Assembly (NCBI GenBank): GCA_031286185.1
Contig: JAITUS010000050.1
Location: forward strand, 1 to 10,770
Source of the DNA: Rickettsiales bacterium
GTDB taxonomy: Bacteria; Pseudomonadota; Alphaproteobacteria; Rickettsiales; Anaplasmataceae
DNA length: 10,770 bases
Direction: 5' to 3'
The notes under the pieces are model-generated. The model was not told where the DNA came from, did not search any database, and saw only the letters and a list, made by a program, of their open reading frames with translations. A program made the translations under genes and the position numbers. Positions 8,236 to 10,770 of this stretch are shown piece after piece. The stretch's first letter is position 1. The number at the start of each line of letters is the position of its first letter.

Positions 8236-8407
8236 TGTTATGGTGTACAGACTACTTTCAACAGGTACTTTTGAAGAGCGTATTGATGAGATGATCCAAA
8301 GTAAGAAAGAGTTAGCAAACCTGATTGTAAGTAATGGTGAAAGTTGGATTACAGAATTTAACGATGATCAATTGAAAGATTTAGTTAACATAAGAAATGC
8401 TGTATAA
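8216..8407 (+). pseudogene. SNF2 helicase piece 5: motif VI and C-terminus
   Basis: Restarts mid-motif as RIGQERNVMVYRLLSTGTFE, then ERIDEMIQSKKELANLIV, and ends at TAA 8405-8407. Motif VI normally reads DRAYRIGQ. An ancestral GCGTATCGTATCGGG with one of two CGTAT copies lost gives exactly the observed sequence and frame. Confidence 0.8.
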
Positions 8408-8465
8408 AGTGCTAGCTGTTGTAAGGTTGTAGAAATGCTAATATTAATTTATGGAGTAGGCATGC

Positions 8466-9464
8466 ATGAAAGTTACACCGTCTAAGATCAAAAAATTCCT
8501 AGAGAAACCTGATACTTTAAGGGGTGTGTTAATTCATGGAAGCGATAGTAGTAGAATTGATTTTTTCGTACAGGAGATAATTGCCAGTTTGGGTGATTAC
8601 TCAGTTCAGGTGATGGACTTTGCAACAGTGAATAAGTCGCCTGGTTTATTACTCTCTGAGTTAGCAAACATTTCGATGTTTGTTAACAAGAAATTAGTTA
8701 AGCTGATAAATGTAAGTGGGAGCATATCTAAAGAGTTAAAAAACGTATTGGATCATAATACAAGTGATCATTACGTAATGATGATAGCAAGTGATCTACC
8801 ATATAGTTCTGTAACTAAAAGTTATATGGAAAGCTCAAAAATTTTTGGCGTAATTGCTTGCTATAAAGATAGTGGTAGTAATCTTTACGACATTGTATCC
8901 AGTTACTTGAAACAAAATGACATAAAATACACAAATGAGGTAATCTACCATTTGCAATCTTACTTTAATCATAGCAAGCTACCTATATACTCAGAACTTG
9001 AGAAATTAGTTTTGTACCTAGGAGAGAGAAAAGATCTTAACCCTGCTGATATAGAGCTGTGCCTTTCAGCCTCTAGCAATGATTATGTTACACTTGATAA
9101 CCTGTGCTCTGCTATAGCAAATAAAGATATGGCAAGTTTCATCAAAATTTCTGATACACTGATATTACAGGAAAATTTTTCACCGATAGCGTTAATCCGT
9201 ATTATATCAAATTATTTCCTGCGCCTTGAAAACGTTTTACTGTTAATACAAAGTGGAGTGAGCGAACAGGCTGCAATTGATCAGCTGAGTCCCCCATTGT
9301 TCTTCAAGCAGTTGCAAAGTTTCAAGCTTCATTTGAAAAATTTTCAACTTTTAGAACTTAGGAGGATCTTAGAAAGATTGATAAGATTAGAGGTCATCTG
9401 TAAAAAAACTGATTTAGATCATAAAATGATCTTTCAACATGCACTGCAAATGGCTGACACTTGA
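8466..9464 (+). CDS. holA: DNA polymerase III delta subunit (clamp-loader)
   Basis: A 332-residue cytoplasmic protein, typical in length for HolA. Delta is the subunit of the polymerase III clamp loader that opens the beta sliding clamp; it has an AAA+ fold without a working ATP site, in keeping with the lack of a Walker A motif here. Recognisable stretches are TLRGVLIHGSDSSRIDFFVQ at the start, the central ELEKLVLYLGERKDLNPADI (the usual E-x-EKLxLY-G block), and a helical C-terminal collar domain with SPIALIRIISNYFLRLENV. GGAG at 8453-8456, 9 nt ahead of ATG 8466, supports the start. The gene is intact and lies 58 bp after the SNF2 pseudogene, so it may once have depended on that gene's transcription; no separate promoter is obvious. 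Confidence 0.9.
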   Translation: MKVTPSKIKKFLEKPDTLRGVLIHGSDSSRIDFFVQEIIASLGDYSVQVMDFATVNKSPGLLLSELANISMFVNKKLVKLINVSGSISKELKNVLDHNTSDHYVMMIASDLPYSSVTKSYMESSKIFGVIACYKDSGSNLYDIVSSYLKQNDIKYTNEVIYHLQSYFNHSKLPIYSELEKLVLYLGERKDLNPADIELCLSASSNDYVTLDNLCSAIANKDMASFIKISDTLILQENFSPIALIRIISNYFLRLENVLLLIQSGVSEQAAIDQLSPPLFFKQLQSFKLHLKNFQLLELRRILERLIRLEVICKKTDLDHKMIFQHALQMADT

Positions 9465-9608
9465 TAATATGAGATATTAGAGCTAAAATATCTTCCTGTG
9501 GAGATTGCTCTCAAATTGTAGCTTTCATATCAAGCACCGAAAGACATTGTTTATGATGTAACATTTATCGTATCTATTCAGGGGCGTGGTAAATATTGAA
9601 GCAAAAGT

Positions 9609-9846
9609 GGTGTCATGTAAGTAGCTGACACACAACTGTACGAACATTGTGATTTGAGCCTACCACGAGGGTGTCATCCAAGTAGCCTCTACGATGTCAT
9701 CCCAGTGCTTGACACTGGGATCCAGTCTTTCCATAATAATTAAAATGTTGTATTTTAACGTACAACGGCTATTTTTATGCTCATCTACTTGATAAAATTC
9801 CTAGATCACAGATACTGTCTTTATTGTCAGCTACTTGGATGACACC
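9609..9846. repeat. MITE-like element with about 22-bp terminal inverted repeats
   Basis: The left end (9609-9630, starting GGTGTCATGTAAGTAGC) matches the reverse complement of the right end (9825-9846, ending CTACTTGGATGACACC) at 20 of 22 bases. A third copy, GGGTGTCATCCAAGTAGC at 9669-9686, is a perfect 18-bp inverted match to 9830-9847, so the element may be compound or have a duplicated left end. The inside has no gene; it carries the nested palindromic element at 9695-9724 and a GTTGTA/TACAAC stem (9747-9752 with 9761-9766). Size and structure fit a non-autonomous transposable element. No target-site duplication is clear. Confidence 0.6.
9695..9724. repeat. Second copy of the palindromic element (single hairpin)
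   Basis: TGTCATCCCAGTG (9695-9707), a short CTTGA-type loop, and CACTGGGATCCAG (from 9712). Both 13-nt arms are identical to the half-element on the minus strand of leuS; only the loop differs (5 against 6 nt). The second, TTCCAGCG-type hairpin of the leuS copy is absent, so this is a half or truncated copy. Confidence 0.8.
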
Positions 9847-9977
9847 CTTTGTTGTAAACTCACTTTTACTATATGATTACTTTTTTAGAGCATCTTGTTT
9901 ACCTAATTTTACCACTCCGTTGAACGGGTACCATTTATCATTTTTGCAGATACAATTTACGTGCTATAACTTAAGCT

Positions 9978-10451
9978 TTGATAGATAAAGTGCAAAGAAG
10001 TAACATAAAAGTAGAAATAAAAAAATTATCACACGGAGAAGATCTGCCTCTTCCGTATTATGCAACTGCGCAGAGCGCTGGTATGGATCTTTATGCTGCG
10101 CTGAATGACTCTGCTATTTTAAATCCACTTGAAAGGCTACTCATTCCAACTGGAATTATAATCGCAATACCAAGTGGTTTTGAGGGACAAGTCCGCCCGC
10201 GTTCTGGCCTTGCTGCAAAACATGGGGTCACCGTCTTAAATTCTCCGGGCACTATAGATTCTGACTATCGAGGTGAGGTTAAAGTTTGCTTGATTAATCT
10301 CAGCAATCAACCATATGAGATAAAAAGGGGAGATAGAATCGCACAAATCCTTATTGCTCCTATGTCTCAGGTGATTTGGGATGATACAGAAGAATTCTAC
10401 GTAGAAGAAACTGACCGAAATGCAGGGGGTTTTGGCTCAAGTGGTAGGTAG
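9978..10451 (+). CDS. dut: Deoxyuridine 5'-triphosphate nucleotidohydrolase (dUTPase)
   Basis: Hydrolyses dUTP to dUMP and pyrophosphate, keeping uracil out of DNA and supplying the dTMP precursor. At up to 157 residues it is the usual size for the homotrimeric enzyme. All five family motifs are present: I AGMDLYA (34-40), II RPRSGLA (73-79), III NSPGTIDSDYRGEV (88-101) with the catalytic Asp in GTIDSDY, IV RGDRIAQ (117-123), and V RNAGGFGSSG (147-156) closing the active site. The start is uncertain. TTG 9978 gives the longest form, but GTG 9990 (VQRSNIKVEI) is equally possible and sits better with a -10-like TATAAC at 9965-9970. Neither has a strong ribosome site. No lesion is seen. The gene stands alone after the repeat-filled gap. 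Confidence 0.95.
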   Translation: MIDKVQRSNIKVEIKKLSHGEDLPLPYYATAQSAGMDLYAALNDSAILNPLERLLIPTGIIIAIPSGFEGQVRPRSGLAAKHGVTVLNSPGTIDSDYRGEVKVCLINLSNQPYEIKRGDRIAQILIAPMSQVIWDDTEEFYVEETDRNAGGFGSSGR

Positions 10452-10549
10452 TTTAAGCAAATGCTGTCTGTTAGTTGATTTTTACGTTAAAAATTTCTTG
10501 ACTGAGGTGATTTTTTACATATAATTTTGTATCCGTTCAGGTGAGCTGT

Positions 10550-10770
10550 TTAAGAAACGATAGATAAGAGGCTGTGGAAAGGATTTAGCTCCTTTTGCTT
10601 CCATGTTAAGTATAACGAGATTATTCGCTCAAGGAATGTATTTCCTCGCTTCGATTGTGTAAAATATGAGTTTTTGCGGTAAACAACATAATGCCGTATC
10701 TGCCGCTTGGCATGGTTGTTTGTCAGTGGAATGCTTTCTGGATCATCTAAAAATTTCCACATCATTCTTT
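10550..10770 (-). mobile_element. IS66-type transposase, C-terminal end, cut by right edge
   Basis: The minus-strand frame is open to the window edge, so the protein extends beyond 10770; the Met codons at 10765 and 10762 are internal. The end reads MWKFLDDPESIPLTNNHAKR then QIRHYVVYRKNSYFTQSKRG, then NTFLERIISLYLTWKQ, and TAA at 10550-10552. This matches the IS66 family C-terminus, whose usual block is IDNNxAERAIRP followed by GRKNxLFxGSxRG. The Glu of that block, taken as the third catalytic residue of the DDE triad, is Lys here (NNHAKR), so this copy is probably dead. The element's end should lie just left of the stop; GTATCCGTTCAGGTG at 10529-10543 is a candidate terminus. Family assignment is good; the exact IS name is not decided. 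Confidence 0.8.

Larger units (their letters stand above)
4864..8407 (+). pseudogene. SWIM zinc-finger / SNF2-family helicase, broken into five pieces
   Basis: Read as one gene this encodes about 1,180 residues: an N-terminal SWIM zinc finger (CDCPDWAMPCKH), a bacterial SNF2-associated domain (FDWKIAIGDKEISITEFKKL to DQYVLLDD), then both RecA lobes of an SNF2 ATPase (DMGLGKT, DEAQ, SGTPVENR, LKAGGTGLNL, EAQATDRAYR/RIGQERN). Family members are ATP-driven double-stranded DNA translocases that remodel protein-DNA complexes. Four lesions cut the frame: +2 in a GT tract at 6010-6017; TAA at 7197-7199, probably from TTA Leu; +1 in an A run at 7820-7824; and loss of 5 bp at 8216-8222. Repairing each gives canonical sequence on both sides, so decay is recent. 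The first ATG (4864) has no clear ribosome site. With ATPase motifs split over several frames a working enzyme is very unlikely unless the lesions are sequence errors. holA follows 58 bp downstream. Confidence 0.9.
9465..9977. other. 513-bp non-coding gap holding repeats
   Basis: No credible gene lies between holA and dut. Positions 9465-9608 show nothing firm beyond an isolated GTATCTATTCAGGGG at 9570-9584, which resembles the sequence beside the transposase at 10529-10543. Positions 9609-9846 are a MITE-like element described separately. Positions 9848-9977 are AT-rich; TATAAC at 9965-9970 could be a -10 for dut, with only a weak upstream partner. Confidence 0.6.

Noticed and set aside
4864..8407. 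A multi-gene operon of small proteins (separate SWIM, helicase N and helicase C genes), as in some defence systems
   Set aside because: The junctions cut through conserved motifs (LKQxCNHP, motif VI) and are each repaired by one small change, so this is one broken gene.
9473..9492. GATATT/AATATC hairpin after holA as a terminator
   Set aside because: Only six AT-rich pairs and no following T-run.
10480..10500. TTTTTA/TAAAAA hairpin after dut as a terminator
   Set aside because: A stem made only of A-T pairs is expected by chance in such AT-rich DNA and would be very unstable.
1..10770. CRISPR array, tRNA, rRNA or riboswitch
   Set aside because: No regularly spaced repeats, no tRNA cloverleaf or conserved rRNA stretch, and no recognisable riboswitch core were seen on either strand. 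Small unstructured RNAs cannot be excluded by eye.

Overview
The window looks like an arthropod- or nematode-associated Wolbachia chromosome (Rickettsiales, Anaplasmataceae). The grounds are low GC, a Wsp-type outer-membrane beta-barrel paralogue, ankyrin-repeat genes, Wolbachia-style palindromic elements (one of them inside a coding gene), an IS66-type transposase end and an SNF2 helicase with an N-terminal SWIM zinc finger. The assignment rests on recognising proteins and repeats by eye; no database was searched.

Layout. Positions 1-633 (+) hold the tail of one probable ankyrin gene and a second short ankyrin gene broken by a +1 frameshift. Positions 636-1343 (-) hold a Wsp-family surface-protein pseudogene with a signal peptide, three +1 frameshifts and a recognisable last beta-strand; it converges on the ankyrin gene. 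Positions 1465-4644 (-) hold an apparently intact pair, a lipoprotein with a degenerate LytM/M23 domain (NlpD-like) followed 12 bp later by leucyl-tRNA synthetase. leuS carries an in-frame palindromic repeat that adds about 25 residues to its editing domain. A perfect 16-bp inverted repeat lies in the divergent spacer at 4742-4776. Positions 4864-8407 (+) hold one SWIM/SNF2 helicase reading frame cut into five pieces by four lesions. Positions 8466-9464 (+) encode the DNA polymerase III delta subunit (holA). Positions 9465-9977 are non-coding and contain a MITE-like inverted repeat with a second palindromic element nested in it. Positions 9978-10451 (+) encode dUTPase (dut). The right edge (10550-10770, -) is the C-terminal end of an IS66-type transposase whose presumed catalytic Glu is Lys.

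How it fits together. The four housekeeping genes (translation, cell-wall hydrolase control, replication clamp loading, dUTP removal) show no visible lesion. The accessory genes (ankyrin, surface protein, SNF2 helicase) carry at least eight clear lesions in about the same coding length. Most lesions sit at short repeats or homopolymers, which suggests slippage. The picture is of a reducing endosymbiont genome where repeats spread and dispensable genes decay beside essential ones. I found no defence island, CRISPR array, RNA gene or convincing new multi-gene system. The most distinctive item is the repeat-derived peptide in leuS.
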